Source: Deltaproteobacteria bacterium
GTDB taxonomy: Bacteria; Myxococcota_A; Polyangia; Polyangiales; JADJMO01
Direction of reading: 5' to 3'
Length of the DNA stretch: 62,669 nt
NCBI GenBank assembly: GCA_025363655.1
Contig: JANYDK010000005.1
Coordinates: 1 to 62,669, forward strand
The notes under the pieces are model-generated. The model saw only the letters and a list, made by a program, of their open reading frames with translations, did not search any database and was not told where the DNA came from. Of this stretch, positions 34,199-44,347 are shown piece by piece (position 1 is the first letter of the stretch; each line of letters begins with the position of its first letter). Both the position numbers and the translations under genes were made by a program.

Positions 34199-35026
34199 AT
34201 GCCCGAGTTGCCCGAGGTCGAGATCGCGGCGCGGAACCTGCGGTCGTGGTTGCGGAAGAAGACGATCGACGCGGTGACCATCAGCAGGACGCGCGTGGTC
34301 CGCGGCGGCTCTGCGGCCAAGATCGCCGAGAGCCTCGTCGGAGGCCGTGTGACGAAGGTCGATCGTCGAGGAAAATGGCTTCGTCTGACGCTCGAAGGCG
34401 GCGCGCTCCTCTTCTCGCACCTCGGGATGAGCGGCCGTTGGGTGAAGCGTGCCAAGGTCGACGAGATCCTTCGCTCCGAGCGTGCGCGGCTCGATCTCGG
34501 CAGCGTCAGCGTTCGCTACGTCGATCCGCGGATGTTCGGACGTCTCGTGTTGGCGAGCGCCGACATCGACGAATGGACGAGCCTCGGCCCCGATCCGCTC
34601 ACGGACGGCGTCGACGCGAAGGTCTTGGAAAAAGCGCTCTCCAAGATCCGTCGCTCGATCAAAGAGGCGCTCCTCGATCAGCGCGTGCTCGCCGGGATCG
34701 GCAACATCCAGGCGACGGAGGCGCTTTGGCGCGCGCGCATCGACCCTCGCGCACCGGCGCAGAGCCTCGAGGGCGCGCAGGTGAAGGCGCTGGCGAAGGC
34801 GATGGTGGCGTCGATCGAGGACACGCTCGCGCACGAGGAAGGCCCAGAGATCACCTACGTCGAAGATGCGGGCGCCCCCAATCCGTTTCCCATCTATGGC
34901 CGCGAGGGCGAGCCTTGTCCGCGTTGTCGGACGGCGCTCGTGCGCATCGTCCAAGGCGGGCGAGCGACGGTCTTCTGCACCGAGTGCCAAGCTCGTCAGG
35001 CACGTCCGAAGCGTCGCGCGACGTGA
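34199..35026 (+). CDS. mutM: Formamidopyrimidine-DNA glycosylase
   Basis: 275 residues. MutM/Fpg removes 8-oxoguanine and cleaves the abasic site. The catalytic N-terminus PELPE (Pro2 nucleophile, Glu3) is intact. The beta-hairpin Lys (RRGKW, Lys59), the helix-two-turn-helix region (DQRVLAGIGNIQATEALW) and the C-terminal zinc finger CPRC-x16-CTEC are all present. Its end overlaps the convergent kinase gene by 31 bases. Confidence 0.93.
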   Translation: MPELPEVEIAARNLRSWLRKKTIDAVTISRTRVVRGGSAAKIAESLVGGRVTKVDRRGKWLRLTLEGGALLFSHLGMSGRWVKRAKVDEILRSERARLDLGSVSVRYVDPRMFGRLVLASADIDEWTSLGPDPLTDGVDAKVLEKALSKIRRSIKEALLDQRVLAGIGNIQATEALWRARIDPRAPAQSLEGAQVKALAKAMVASIEDTLAHEEGPEITYVEDAGAPNPFPIYGREGEPCPRCRTALVRIVQGGRATVFCTECQARQARPKRRAT

Positions 35027-36267
35027 CGTTGCAGCGCCGCCACCAAGAGCGGCGTCAGTCGAGCCTCGAGCTGCGGGCCCTTGGTGATGATTTGATCGAC
35101 GCCGATCTCGTGGAGGAGCTGGACTTCTTGCGGACGCACCGACGCGCTGGCGACGATGATTTCGCAGCGTAGATGCGAGCCGCGCGCGTACATGCAGAGC
35201 TCGACGCCGGACGTACCGGGGAGGCTCAAATCGAGGATGACCACGTGGGGAGGGTCGATGCGCAGGCGCTCGACCGCCTTGTCGCCGTCGTCGAGGATCT
35301 CGATCTGCGCGCGAGGTAGCGTGCGTTTGACCAGGAACTTCATCAGCTTCGCGGTCGCCGGTTCGTCTTCGACGATGAGCACGCGCAGGTCGGCGTCGAA
35401 GGACGAGATCGCGTCACGCGCGCGGATGCGTTGCAGTCGATGCACCACCGCGTCGGCGCTCGACGGCCGCTCGTCCGGATCTTTGGCGAGCAGCTCGGTG
35501 AGAATCGTCTGCAGCTCGAGGGGAACGTCGTCACGATCGACCCCCGGGACCTCGGCGGCGAGGTGCTGGGCGAGCACGTCGGGCGTCGTGCGTCCGCGAA
35601 AGGGTGGGCGACCGGTGAGCACCTCGTGGCCGATGATGCCGAGCGCGTAGAGATCGAGGCGAAAGGCGTTGCGCACCTCGACCTCCTTGCTGATCGCTTC
35701 CGGCGCGATGTATTCAGGCGTCCCCGCGTCCTCGTCGGTCGGCGTGATCGACGTCGAGCGGACGAGGCCGAAGTCCATCAAGACGATGCGACCGTCGTGC
35801 GCGATCATCACGTTGGGCGATTTGACGTCGCGATGGACGAGCCCGGCGGCGTGCACGGCCGAGAGCGCGCTGGTCAGGGGAATGAGCACGTCGAGCGCCT
35901 CGTCGGTGCTCATCGGACCGCCGCGCTTGCGGCGATCGCGCAAGTACTGCCAGAGCGAGTGACCGAGCACGCGCTCGACGACGACGTAGTCGGTCTGGTC
36001 GTGTCTTCCGAAGCCGTGGACCACGAGGAGGCTCGGATGACGGACCGCCGCCAGCGCGCGCGCCTCGCTCCGCAGCTCTCCTTCGCGAGATTTCGGCCAC
36101 GCAGCCTTCACCGCGACCATGCGCCAGAGATCGTGATCGAAGGCCTCGAAGACCTGGCCCATCCCGCCCTCGCCGAGCAGCTCGCGGATCTCGTAGTTCC
36201 CGATGCGCGCGCCCTTGGCGAAGATCGGCGCGCGACGCGTGCGTCCCGAACCTCGTGCGGCCGCCAT
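34996..36267 (-). CDS. Ser/Thr kinase fused to a C-terminal receiver domain
   Basis: 423 residues. An intact kinase domain (about 25-285) has GEGGMGQVF (32-40), Lys54, HRDVKSPN (145-152) and DFGLV (165-169), with GTPEYIAPE in the activation loop. A response-regulator receiver domain (about 294-415) follows directly, with acidic Glu300/Asp301, phospho-acceptor Asp346 (VILDLSLPG) and Lys396 (ITKGP). Both domains look functional. This joins a two-component input to a Ser/Thr kinase output in one cytosolic polypeptide. The cognate histidine kinase is not in the window. It is divergent from the gene at 36457 across 189 bases. Confidence 0.9.
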   Translation of the reverse strand: MAAARGSGRTRRAPIFAKGARIGNYEIRELLGEGGMGQVFEAFDHDLWRMVAVKAAWPKSREGELRSEARALAAVRHPSLLVVHGFGRHDQTDYVVVERVLGHSLWQYLRDRRKRGGPMSTDEALDVLIPLTSALSAVHAAGLVHRDVKSPNVMIAHDGRIVLMDFGLVRSTSITPTDEDAGTPEYIAPEAISKEVEVRNAFRLDLYALGIIGHEVLTGRPPFRGRTTPDVLAQHLAAEVPGVDRDDVPLELQTILTELLAKDPDERPSSADAVVHRLQRIRARDAISSFDADLRVLIVEDEPATAKLMKFLVKRTLPRAQIEILDDGDKAVERLRIDPPHVVILDLSLPGTSGVELCMYARGSHLRCEIIVASASVRPQEVQLLHEIGVDQIITKGPQLEARLTPLLVAALQRHVARRFGRA

Positions 36268-36456
36268 CGCGCCGAATCATGACATGCCCGAAATTCCCAT
36301 CACGCCCGAAGTGCGTGTGGCGAGACGCAACGGTCGACACCGAGGTCTGGCGATTTGAGACGGTGCCCTAGCCGACGAAGATTGCGAAAATCACGGTTCT
36401 CCAGGGGTTTGGACGAGACTTGCGCTCGGCCCGACGATTGCTGTAGGCCGACGCTC

Positions 36457-37344
36457 ATGGACCATCTTCCTCGCTTGGCGTTCGGGCTCGCCGCGATTTC
36501 CATCGCGCTCGTCAGTGGTTCCGCGCTCGCCGAGGACGTCCCGACCGGGACCTCGGAAGCGGCCAAGGCCACCAAGGGAACGACCGACGTCACCTCCGAA
36601 GGGAAATTCGAGGGCGGAAGCAAGTTCGATCCGGAGGCCAAGGATGCCACCGAGCTCTCCATCTCGGCGGGCGGGCTCAGCGCCTCGGGCAACAGCAAGC
36701 TGCTCGCCCTCACCACCGCCAGCACCTTCCGCTTCCGTCGCATCGACAACCAGCTCTCGGCCGCGCTCGCCGCCAACTACACCAAGTCGGGCGTCGCCGG
36801 GGCCGACGCGGTGACGACCGTCGAGAACTTCCAAGGCAAGACCCGCTACGACCGGTTCCTCAGCGGCGACTTCGCCGTCTTCCTCGGCGTCCAAGGCCGT
36901 CGCGATCGCTTCCAAGGCCTGGATTTCCGCATCCAAATCGATCCTGGTGTCGCGTACTACTTCGTCAACCAGAAGTCCCAGCAGCTCTGGACCGAAGTTG
37001 GTTACGACTTCCTCCACGACATCCGCCGCGACGACGCGCTGCTCGATCCGACCACCGGCATCACCGCCGACAAGACGAAGACGGTGCACAGCGGGCGTCT
37101 CTACGTCGGTTACAGCAACAAGCTCAACGAGGCGGTGACCTTCGTCGCCGGCGTCGAGTATCTGCAAGCGATCAAAGACACCACCAACTGGAAGCTCGCC
37201 GGCGACGCCGCGCTCACCTCCAAGCTCGCCGGCAACTTCTCGCTCGCGACCGCCTTCTCGCTTCGCTACGACCACAACCCGCTCGCTGGAAAGCAGACGA
37301 CGGACACCATTACCAGCCTCAGCCTCGTGTACACCCTGTTGTGA
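36457..37344 (+). CDS. Outer-membrane beta-barrel protein (DUF481-like)
   Basis: 295 residues. A signal peptide (cleavage likely after SALA) and a short Lys/Thr/Glu-rich region precede alternating hydrophobic strands: STFRFRRIDNQLSAALAANY, RLYVGYSNKLNEAVTF, TAFSLRYDHNPL and a C-terminal strand ending in aromatic/hydrophobic SLVYTLL. This is the pattern of small outer-membrane barrels such as DUF481/YdiY. ATG 36457 is chosen because it starts the signal peptide. The function within this group is unknown. Confidence 0.78.
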   Translation: MDHLPRLAFGLAAISIALVSGSALAEDVPTGTSEAAKATKGTTDVTSEGKFEGGSKFDPEAKDATELSISAGGLSASGNSKLLALTTASTFRFRRIDNQLSAALAANYTKSGVAGADAVTTVENFQGKTRYDRFLSGDFAVFLGVQGRRDRFQGLDFRIQIDPGVAYYFVNQKSQQLWTEVGYDFLHDIRRDDALLDPTTGITADKTKTVHSGRLYVGYSNKLNEAVTFVAGVEYLQAIKDTTNWKLAGDAALTSKLAGNFSLATAFSLRYDHNPLAGKQTTDTITSLSLVYTLL

Positions 37345-37416
37345 GCTGCCGTGTCGGCGGGTAGTCACGAGATGTCGAGAAAATAGCTACGAGCGCGCGC
37401 CGAAGTCGGCGATGGG

Positions 37417-39639
37417 ATGGTCATGGCCAAGCAAAAGAAACACTGGAGCTTCTTCCGCGCCGGCGGTGTCGATCAGGTCGTCCTCGCGACGGGCGACGAC
37501 ATCGGAGCGCTCGCCGAGCTCGACCAGAAATTGTGGGTGGCCATCGCCTGCCCGACCAAAGGCACCGAGATCGAAGAGAAGACCCTCGACTTCGTCGACA
37601 CCGATCACGACGGGCGCATTCGTCCGCCGGAGATCCTCGAGGCGATCGAGTGGTCGAAGAAGGTCTTCTCCAGCCTCGACGTGCTCCTCGAGAAGGGCGA
37701 TTCGCTCGCGTTCGGCGCCTTCAACGGCGCGACGCCCGAGGGCAAGGCGGCGCTCGTCAGCGCCAAGCGCATCCTCGCCGAGAGCGGGAAAAAAGAGGCG
37801 AAAGAGATCACGCTCGACGACGTGAACGGCATGGTCACCGTCATGGCGGCGACGCGCTTCAACGGTGATGGGATCATCCCCGCAGGCAGCGCCGGCGACG
37901 ACGTCGTCGAGAAGGCGATCGAAGACATCGTCGGCGCCTCGGGCTCGGTCGTCGATCGCAGCGGAAAACCGGGCGTCGACAAGAAGATCGTCGACGGGTT
38001 CTTCGAACAGGCCGCCGCGCTCGTCGCCTGGGATGGCGGCCGCAGCGAAGCCGGAGTCGAAGCGCTCGGCGAGGCGACGGGAGAAGCCACCAGCGCGCTC
38101 GTCGACGTCGAAGCGAAGATCGACGACTACTTCGCGCGCTGTCGCCTCGCAGCGTTCGATTCGCGCGGAGCCGCCGCGCTCAACCCACAAGAGTCCGAGC
38201 TCGCCACCATCGCCGCAAAGTCGCTGGTCGCCACCGACGAAGGCGTCGCCAAGCTCCCGCTCGCGCGCATCGAGGGTGGCAAGGCGTTGCCGCTCGAAGC
38301 TGGCGTCAACCCGGCGTGGGCGCCGAAGATCGCTCGCTTCGCCAAGTTGGTGGTGACCCCGCTCCTCGGCGCCAAGTCGTCGCTCACCGAAGCGGACTGG
38401 TCGACGCTCGTCTCCAAGCTCGCGGCCCATCGCGGCTGGCTCGGCAAGCGCCCCGCGGGCGACGCCGGCAAGCTCTCGATCGATCGTCTGAAAGAGCTCG
38501 TCGCACCGGAAATCAAGACCGAAATCGATTCTCTGATCGCGCAGGACGCGGCGCTCGAGGCCGACTACGCGCAGATCGTGGCGGTCGAGAAGGCCATCCG
38601 CTACCGACGCGAATTCGCGCGGCTCCTCCGCAACTTCGTCACCTTCGCCGACTTCTACGGCGGCGTCGGCGCCAGCTTCCAAGCGGGCACGCTCTTCCTC
38701 GATGCGCGCGGCTGTGAGCTCACGGTCTACGTCAACGACCCGGCCAAGCACGCGGCGCTCGCCGGTCTCTCCGGCGCGTACCTCGCGTACTGCGACATCA
38801 CCCGCCCCGGCGGCTCGAAGAAGCAGATCGTCGCCGCCTTCACCGCCGGCGACACCGACGCGCTGATGGTCGGTCGCAACGGGGTCTTCTACGATCGCAA
38901 GGGCGTCGACTGGGACGCGACGATCACCAGCATCATCGAGAACCCGATCAGCATCCGCCAGGCGTTCTGGTCGCCCTACAAACGGCTCGTCCGCACCATC
39001 GAAGAGATGGTCGCGAAGCGCGCGGCGGAGAAAGAGAAGGCCTCGCAGGCGCGCATCGATGCGCAGGCTGCGGCCACTGCCAACGCCGATTCGACGGCCC
39101 CCGCTCCGGCTCCTGCCGCGCCGGTGCCGGAGAAGAAAATGGACGTCGGCACCGTCGCCGCCATCGGCGTCGCGGTCGCGGGCGTTGCCACCTTCGTCAC
39201 CGCGATCCTCGGCTCGTTCCTCGGTCTCGGGAGGTGGATGCCGATCGGCGTGCTCGCGATCCTCCTCCTCATCTCCGGCCCCTCGATGCTCATCGCCTGG
39301 CTCAAGCTACGCAAGCGTAACCTCGGGCCGATTCTCGATGCCAACGCGTGGGCGGTGAACAGCCGGGCGAAGGTCAACGTGCCTTTCGGCAGGCGGTTGA
39401 CGCGGCTGGCGACCCTCCCCGAGGGCTCGACGCGCAAGCTCGACGATCCGTACGCCGAGAAGCAGACGCCGTGGAAGCTCTACTTCTTCCTCCTCGTCCT
39501 CGTCACGCTCGGCGTCGTCTGGGTGCTTGGCAAGGCCGACCCGTACCTCCCCGAGAGCGTCAAATCGAGCAACGTCCTCCACGGAGGCTCGGCGCCGGTG
39601 CCCGCACCCTCGACCTCGGCCTCGGCTTCGGCGAAATAG
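37417..39639 (+). CDS. EF-hand-containing membrane protein, unknown function
   Basis: 740 residues. A canonical EF-hand loop lies at 61-72 (DTDHDGRIRPPE), implying Ca2+ binding near the N-terminus. A large alpha/beta region (about 80-560) has no recognised domain. An Ala/Pro linker, two adjacent membrane helices (about 588-640) and a third near 695-712 end the protein. The bulk is probably cytosolic and membrane-attached at the C-terminus. ATG 37417 or ATG 37423 may be the start; the second gives MAKQKKHW. Confidence 0.65.
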   Translation: MVMAKQKKHWSFFRAGGVDQVVLATGDDIGALAELDQKLWVAIACPTKGTEIEEKTLDFVDTDHDGRIRPPEILEAIEWSKKVFSSLDVLLEKGDSLAFGAFNGATPEGKAALVSAKRILAESGKKEAKEITLDDVNGMVTVMAATRFNGDGIIPAGSAGDDVVEKAIEDIVGASGSVVDRSGKPGVDKKIVDGFFEQAAALVAWDGGRSEAGVEALGEATGEATSALVDVEAKIDDYFARCRLAAFDSRGAAALNPQESELATIAAKSLVATDEGVAKLPLARIEGGKALPLEAGVNPAWAPKIARFAKLVVTPLLGAKSSLTEADWSTLVSKLAAHRGWLGKRPAGDAGKLSIDRLKELVAPEIKTEIDSLIAQDAALEADYAQIVAVEKAIRYRREFARLLRNFVTFADFYGGVGASFQAGTLFLDARGCELTVYVNDPAKHAALAGLSGAYLAYCDITRPGGSKKQIVAAFTAGDTDALMVGRNGVFYDRKGVDWDATITSIIENPISIRQAFWSPYKRLVRTIEEMVAKRAAEKEKASQARIDAQAAATANADSTAPAPAPAAPVPEKKMDVGTVAAIGVAVAGVATFVTAILGSFLGLGRWMPIGVLAILLLISGPSMLIAWLKLRKRNLGPILDANAWAVNSRAKVNVPFGRRLTRLATLPEGSTRKLDDPYAEKQTPWKLYFFLLVLVTLGVVWVLGKADPYLPESVKSSNVLHGGSAPVPAPSTSASASAK

Positions 39640-39676
39640 ATTTGCCCGCGCGGCTCACTGCAGTTCTCTCCCCCGC

Positions 39677-41296
39677 GTGACGCGCATCGTCCACCTCTCG
39701 GACGTCCACCTCGGCAGCAACGACAGCCACCTCGAGACGCTCGCGTGTCTCGAGGTGTCGATCCGACAGAAGCTCGCCGAGACGGGAAAACGAGCCGATT
39801 TACTCGTCGTCACCGGCGACGTCTTCGACAGCGCGACGATGGAGCCGACGGCGGCGCTCGAGCACTTCGATCGCTTCCATGCGCACCTCGTGCGAGCGGT
39901 CGGCGACGGAGTCCCGATCGTCGTCCTCCCCGGCAACCACGATCGACGCGAGCTCGGCGTCCTCGGCCCCGACAGCCGCGGTCTCTTCTTCGAGCTCGCC
40001 TCGCACGCGCCGCATGGCGTGCAGGTCGTCGATCGCGGTGCCAATTCGCTCGTCTCGCGGGTGCCGGCGCCCGGCGTGCCGGCGTGCATCTTCGCCTTCG
40101 ACACCACGTACCTACCGCGCGGTAAGTTCGGCGCCGGCGGTTGGTTGCGCACCGAGGACGCGCTGCGAATGACCACGGAAATCGCCGCAGTCCGCGATCT
40201 CCCGGACGACGCGCCGGTGATCGTGCTCATGCACCATCACCTGATTCCGACGCCCGTCACCGACGTCGGCGTCATCGACGTGCACGGCAAGCCTCCGTAC
40301 ATGCAGTGGGTCGTCGGCAAGCTCTTGCCCGAGCTCCTCGCCAACGCCGATCGCGAAGAGCTGATGATGACCGCGCTCGGCGCCGGCTCCGCGCTCTCGC
40401 TCCTGCACACCATCGGTCGCGCGGTGGTGGTCCTCCACGGGCACAAGCACTACCCGAACGCGCGCGTGCTCTCGGGGGTTCACCTCGGCGAGGGTGACGT
40501 GCTCCTCGCGTCGGCGGGGAGCGCCGGGCTCGCCGAGTCGTGGCGTCCGTCGAACCAACGGACGGCGATGCGTCTTTGGCCGAGCTTCAACGTCATCGAC
40601 CTGGAGGCGAACGGCGAGCCCGTCGTCCACGTCGAGTGCACCTGGTTTCCTCACGAGCTCTCGATGCTGGCGCAGCCGCATCCTTCGCGCCCGCTCGTCG
40701 CCGTTCGTCGAAAGGGCGCGCGCCTCGAGGTGAAGCACGTACCGCCGCCGCTGGCCTTCGACGTCCGGCTGGCGCGCAACGTCGCGAAGATGGTGCTCTC
40801 GGTGGAAGGCGGCACGCGCGACACCTGCAACCTCACGTGCATCCGCGAAATCGAGCCGCTCTCGAGCTGCGCCGCGTTCACCTATCGCGAACGGGTCGAA
40901 GGTCTTCCGGGTGGACACGTCGAGGTCTTCGAGCCGGCGGCTTCACGCGCTGCGCTGCCGCACGAGGTCGCGTTGCATGCGCCCGGTCGCTCCGAATATC
41001 GCGTCTCGCGCGCGGTGAGCGCTTCGAGAGCGAGCGCCGAGTCGATGCAAGGACCTGGCGCCGCGTACGAATCGGTCGAGTTCGTCAATCGCTACGGGGC
41101 CAACCTCGCTCGGCTCGAGCTGCAGAGCGAGAAGGGCGCAGCGCTCCTCGACGAGGCCTTCGGTTGTCTCACCGACCTCAACACCGGCCAGCGCCGCCCG
41201 ATGCCGGTGCACCGTCAGGACGACGGAAGCGTGGTGCTCGAGGCCGTGAAGTGTCCGGCGCGTACGCTGCTGAGCATCTATTGGCCTTTGCCGTAG
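39677..41296 (+). CDS. Calcineurin-like metallophosphoesterase
   Basis: 539 residues. The binuclear-metal phosphoesterase motifs are complete: LSDVHLGS (about 6-13), VTGDVFD, LPGNHDRR, MHHHLIP and HGHKHYPN. The catalytic domain covers about 1-310; the remaining 230 residues are beta-rich and of unknown function. There is no signal peptide, so it is cytosolic. The substrate is unknown. GTG 39677 is chosen because it directly precedes the first strand (TRIVHLSD). Confidence 0.83.
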   Translation: MTRIVHLSDVHLGSNDSHLETLACLEVSIRQKLAETGKRADLLVVTGDVFDSATMEPTAALEHFDRFHAHLVRAVGDGVPIVVLPGNHDRRELGVLGPDSRGLFFELASHAPHGVQVVDRGANSLVSRVPAPGVPACIFAFDTTYLPRGKFGAGGWLRTEDALRMTTEIAAVRDLPDDAPVIVLMHHHLIPTPVTDVGVIDVHGKPPYMQWVVGKLLPELLANADREELMMTALGAGSALSLLHTIGRAVVVLHGHKHYPNARVLSGVHLGEGDVLLASAGSAGLAESWRPSNQRTAMRLWPSFNVIDLEANGEPVVHVECTWFPHELSMLAQPHPSRPLVAVRRKGARLEVKHVPPPLAFDVRLARNVAKMVLSVEGGTRDTCNLTCIREIEPLSSCAAFTYRERVEGLPGGHVEVFEPAASRAALPHEVALHAPGRSEYRVSRAVSASRASAESMQGPGAAYESVEFVNRYGANLARLELQSEKGAALLDEAFGCLTDLNTGQRRPMPVHRQDDGSVVLEAVKCPARTLLSIYWPLP

Positions 41297-41312
41297 AATT
41301 CGTCGAGTCGTC

Positions 41313-42284
41313 ATGCGCGAAGGTCGTCGCCGCTTCTTCGCTCGAGCAGCCGCCGTCACGGCCGGCTCGGCTGCGGCCTTCGCACTCCCGAAGTCGGCGC
41401 GCGCCGACAAGCCGGTGCCTTTCGCCGCCAAGCTCGAGCGCACGCGCATCCTCTACGTGGTCATCGATCGCCCGGCGGACGCGCTCCCCGAAGATCACGC
41501 ACCGAACACCCGCGGCTTGGCGGTGGCTGCGAGTAGCTACGATCCTGCGCTCCAGGTCACCGTCGTCACCGTCGACGAGCTGATGGGAATGGACGCCCAG
41601 ACCCTCGACGCGACGTACAAACCGCTCGCGATCTACGGCGCCGGAAGCTTCAGCGAGTGGTTCATGTACGGCATCGACGCCGATTGGCGAGGCAAGCTCG
41701 ACTCGTACATGCGCCTCATTCGTTCGACGACGATTCCGATGTTGGCGGTGTGCGGCAGTCATCAGCTCGTCGCCATCGCCTTCAACGGATTCTCGGCCGT
41801 CGCCCACATGACCGCGGGCCCCTCGCCGGTGCGCATCTCCGAAGAGCTCTCGATGCCGACGCCGCGTGGTCTGTGGCCGAATCCGCGGCCTGGCGAAGAA
41901 GGCACCTATCCCGTCATCGCAGCCTCCGCCGCCGAGACGGATGATCTCGTGCGTGCCACGACGCGAGCGCCTTGGGCGGCCTCGCACCACAAAGACATGG
42001 TCGTCGACACCAGCGGATTCGCGCTCATCTACCAAGGCGATGACGGTCGTGCTCCGGCTACCACGGCAGGTGATCAAGTGCCGCTTCGTTGCCGCGTGCA
42101 GGCGATGCGACGCCTCGATCCCGGACGAATTCTCTATTCGACGCAATTCCATCCCGAGATGACGCGCTTCGACGAGAGCACCATGACCGACGGCGGCTTC
42201 GGCAAAGCGTGGATGGCCTCATTTCTTCGGCTCGCGCGGAGCTGGTGGGATGCGCGCTCGCCCGACGTTGTCGGTGGACAATGA
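41313..42284 (+). CDS. Tat-exported class-I glutamine amidotransferase-like protein
   Basis: 323 residues. The N-terminus has a Tat-like RRRFFARAAAV followed by a hydrophobic stretch and ALPKSARA cleavage region. The mature part resembles a class-I glutamine amidotransferase: nucleophile elbow AVCGSHQ (Cys about 145) and late QFHPEM with the His and Glu of the triad. Export of such a domain is unusual because most GATases are cytosolic; it may be a peptidase-like hydrolase instead. It starts 17 bases after the phosphoesterase stop. Confidence 0.65.
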   Translation: MREGRRRFFARAAAVTAGSAAAFALPKSARADKPVPFAAKLERTRILYVVIDRPADALPEDHAPNTRGLAVAASSYDPALQVTVVTVDELMGMDAQTLDATYKPLAIYGAGSFSEWFMYGIDADWRGKLDSYMRLIRSTTIPMLAVCGSHQLVAIAFNGFSAVAHMTAGPSPVRISEELSMPTPRGLWPNPRPGEEGTYPVIAASAAETDDLVRATTRAPWAASHHKDMVVDTSGFALIYQGDDGRAPATTAGDQVPLRCRVQAMRRLDPGRILYSTQFHPEMTRFDESTMTDGGFGKAWMASFLRLARSWWDARSPDVVGGQ

Positions 42285-42345
42285 CGGATGGAGTGATGGA
42301 AGAGCCCTGTCGTCAGTGACGCTTTCGTGTCAGCTTGATCGTCCC

Positions 42346-43878
42346 ATGGCTTTTCCGAAACGCGCTCCGTTCGCTGCGCTCGCGCTCGCTCTCCCCTTCA
42401 CCTTCTTCGCTGCCTGCTCGTCCTCGAGCGATGCTGGTGCGCCCGCCGACACGGGCGGTCCCGTCGACACGGGAGTCGTCACCGACGGCGGGAGTGACGG
42501 CGGCCTCCTCGAGTTGCTCGAGGTCGCTTGCAACGACTCGGTCGCCGATACCTACGCAGCGCCCACGTCGGTGACCGGCGCCAAGGGCAGCATTCTCAAG
42601 TGTGCGAAGGACGGTGACGTCTCGAAAGACGTCATGTACGCCGACGACGTCGCCGAAGGCTATTCGGGAAAGACGTTCGCCAGCGGCGCGCGCATCTATC
42701 GCATCCAATACGTCACCGAGCGCGCGAATGGAAAGCCCGGTTTCGGCAGCGCCATCGTCTATCTCCCGACCGCGCCTGCGGCAGCGAAGATGCCGATCGC
42801 CGTCGTCAACCACGGCACCGGCGGACAAGCCGGCAAGTGCGCACCGTCGCAAGACGTCAAAGGCTCGGCCAAGGGCGGAATGCTCTACATGGTGCGGCCC
42901 CTCGTCGGAATGGGCATTCCCGTCATCGCCCCCGACTACGCGGGATTCGCCGGCTTCGGCGCCAAAGACAATCCCCCGAGTGGATATGCCTTCTCCGAAG
43001 ACGTTTCCCGCTCGGCGCTCGACGCGGCGCGCGCACTTCAACTGATGATTCCGAGCCGGCTCGCGGGCAAAGTCGTGCTCGTCGGCCACTCGCAGGGTGG
43101 GCACACCACGCTCAGCGCGCTCGCCAAGGCCGAGTCCTATGCGCCCGAGCTGAACATCGCCGCAGTCGCCGTCTATGCGCCGCTCTGGTTCAGCCAACTG
43201 AGCTGGGGCGCGATGATCGGGCTCCCCGATTACTTCCAAATGAAGGACAGCTCCTTCGCGATTGCCGTCAACATTTGGTACCACTACTCGCACGCCGAAA
43301 TCATCGACGGTCCGGGCAAGGGCGCCGAGCTCTTCGTTCCTGCCAAGCGCGCTGCACTGAAAGACTTCTTCGACAACAAGTGCCAGGTCGACGACGCCTT
43401 CAAGGCGCTCGGCAACACCGTCGCCGACTTCTACGATCCGGCGCTGAGCGCGGCCATCGGCACCACCGCCGTCGGCGGCGATCCTTGCACCAACGCCGAT
43501 CCCACGGCGAAGGCGCTCTGCGAGACGTGGAGCGCACGCTACAAGGCCGATCGTCCGCACCTCACCGGCAAGGCGCTCACCGTGCCGCTCCTCGTCTGGC
43601 AAGGCGACGCGGACGCGACGCTGACCCCCGATCGCGCCGTCTGCGGCTTCGATCGACTCCGCGCCGACAAGGCCAACCTCACCGCTTGCGTCAAGCCCGG
43701 CGCCGACCACACGCCGCTCGTCTACCAAGCCTCGAGCGAGGTCGCCGACTGGGTCGCCGCCCGCGTCCTCGGCGCGCCCGAACCGACCAAGTGCGCAAAA
43801 GACGACAGCGCGCTGATCGATCCGAAGACCGGCAAACGCTTCACCTGCAACACGCCTCCGCCCAACGACAAGGATTAG
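42346..43878 (+). CDS. Secreted lipase-like alpha/beta hydrolase lipoprotein
   Basis: 510 residues. Signal with lipobox FAAC and Ser/Asp/Thr/Gly-rich linker (typical of myxobacterial lipoproteins), then an alpha/beta-hydrolase domain of the secretory lipase (LIP-like) type. NHGTGG is the oxyanion region, GHSQGGH the nucleophile elbow, [10 protein letters not shown] carries Asp and GADHTPL the His. Six or more Cys in the mature part suggest disulfides. The start at 42346 begins the signal peptide; the longer frame upstream is not needed. It overlaps the convergent MmcQ gene by four bases. Confidence 0.8.
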   Translation: MAFPKRAPFAALALALPFTFFAACSSSSDAGAPADTGGPVDTGVVTDGGSDGGLLELLEVACNDSVADTYAAPTSVTGAKGSILKCAKDGDVSKDVMYADDVAEGYSGKTFASGARIYRIQYVTERANGKPGFGSAIVYLPTAPAAAKMPIAVVNHGTGGQAGKCAPSQDVKGSAKGGMLYMVRPLVGMGIPVIAPDYAGFAGFGAKDNPPSGYAFSEDVSRSALDAARALQLMIPSRLAGKVVLVGHSQGGHTTLSALAKAESYAPELNIAAVAVYAPLWFSQLSWGAMIGLPDYFQMKDSSFAIAVNIWYHYSHAEIIDGPGKGAELFVPAKRAALKDFFDNKCQVDDAFKALGNTVADFYDPALSAAIGTTAVGGDPCTNADPTAKALCETWSARYKADRPHLTGKALTVPLLVWQGDADATLTPDRAVCGFDRLRADKANLTACVKPGADHTPLVYQASSEVADWVAARVLGAPEPTKCAKDDSALIDPKTGKRFTCNTPPPNDKD

Positions 43879-44327
43879 CGAGCGCGCTTCTTCGCCGTCC
43901 TCTTCGCCGCCTTCTTCGCAGGCTTCTTCGCCGTCCTCTTCGCCGGCTTCTTCGGCACGATCGGCGGTGCCTCTTCGAGCCGTGCCGCGAGCTTCTTCGT
44001 GGCTACGGCTCGGTAACTTTCGACGACCCACTCGGTGAGCATGTCGACCGGTGGGTCGTGCTCGAGGAAGCGCGCGGTCACCCAGCCGGCCTTGCCGAGG
44101 CCGTAGCCGGTTGGCGCGGTGAACGGCAACGAGAGGGCGAGGTCGGCCGAGTCGGGGAGCTTCACGCTCATCGAGAGGCGCTTGTCGTCGATGAGGCCGA
44201 GGAAGACGAAGATCTTCTTCCCCACTTTGATCACCAGCTCGCCCCACGGGTGATCTTCCCAGGCTTCCGGAAGCGAAAGGGCATAGGCACGGAGGGCGTC
44301 GCGCGCGCGGCTGTGCGAAGAAGCCAT
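43875..44327 (-). CDS. MmcQ/YjbR family protein with basic tail
   Basis: 150 residues. The first about 110 residues match the MmcQ/YjbR fold ([28 protein letters not shown]... and the later [14 protein letters not shown]). The C-terminal 35 residues are a Lys/Ala/Pro repeat ([16 protein letters not shown]) like histone-H1-type tails, which would favour nucleic-acid binding. The molecular function of the family is not established. Confidence 0.78.
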   Translation of the reverse strand: MASSHSRARDALRAYALSLPEAWEDHPWGELVIKVGKKIFVFLGLIDDKRLSMSVKLPDSADLALSLPFTAPTGYGLGKAGWVTARFLEHDPPVDMLTEWVVESYRAVATKKLAARLEEAPPIVPKKPAKRTAKKPAKKAAKRTAKKRAR

Positions 44328-44347
44328 GTCCGAGAAGTAACATCGGA

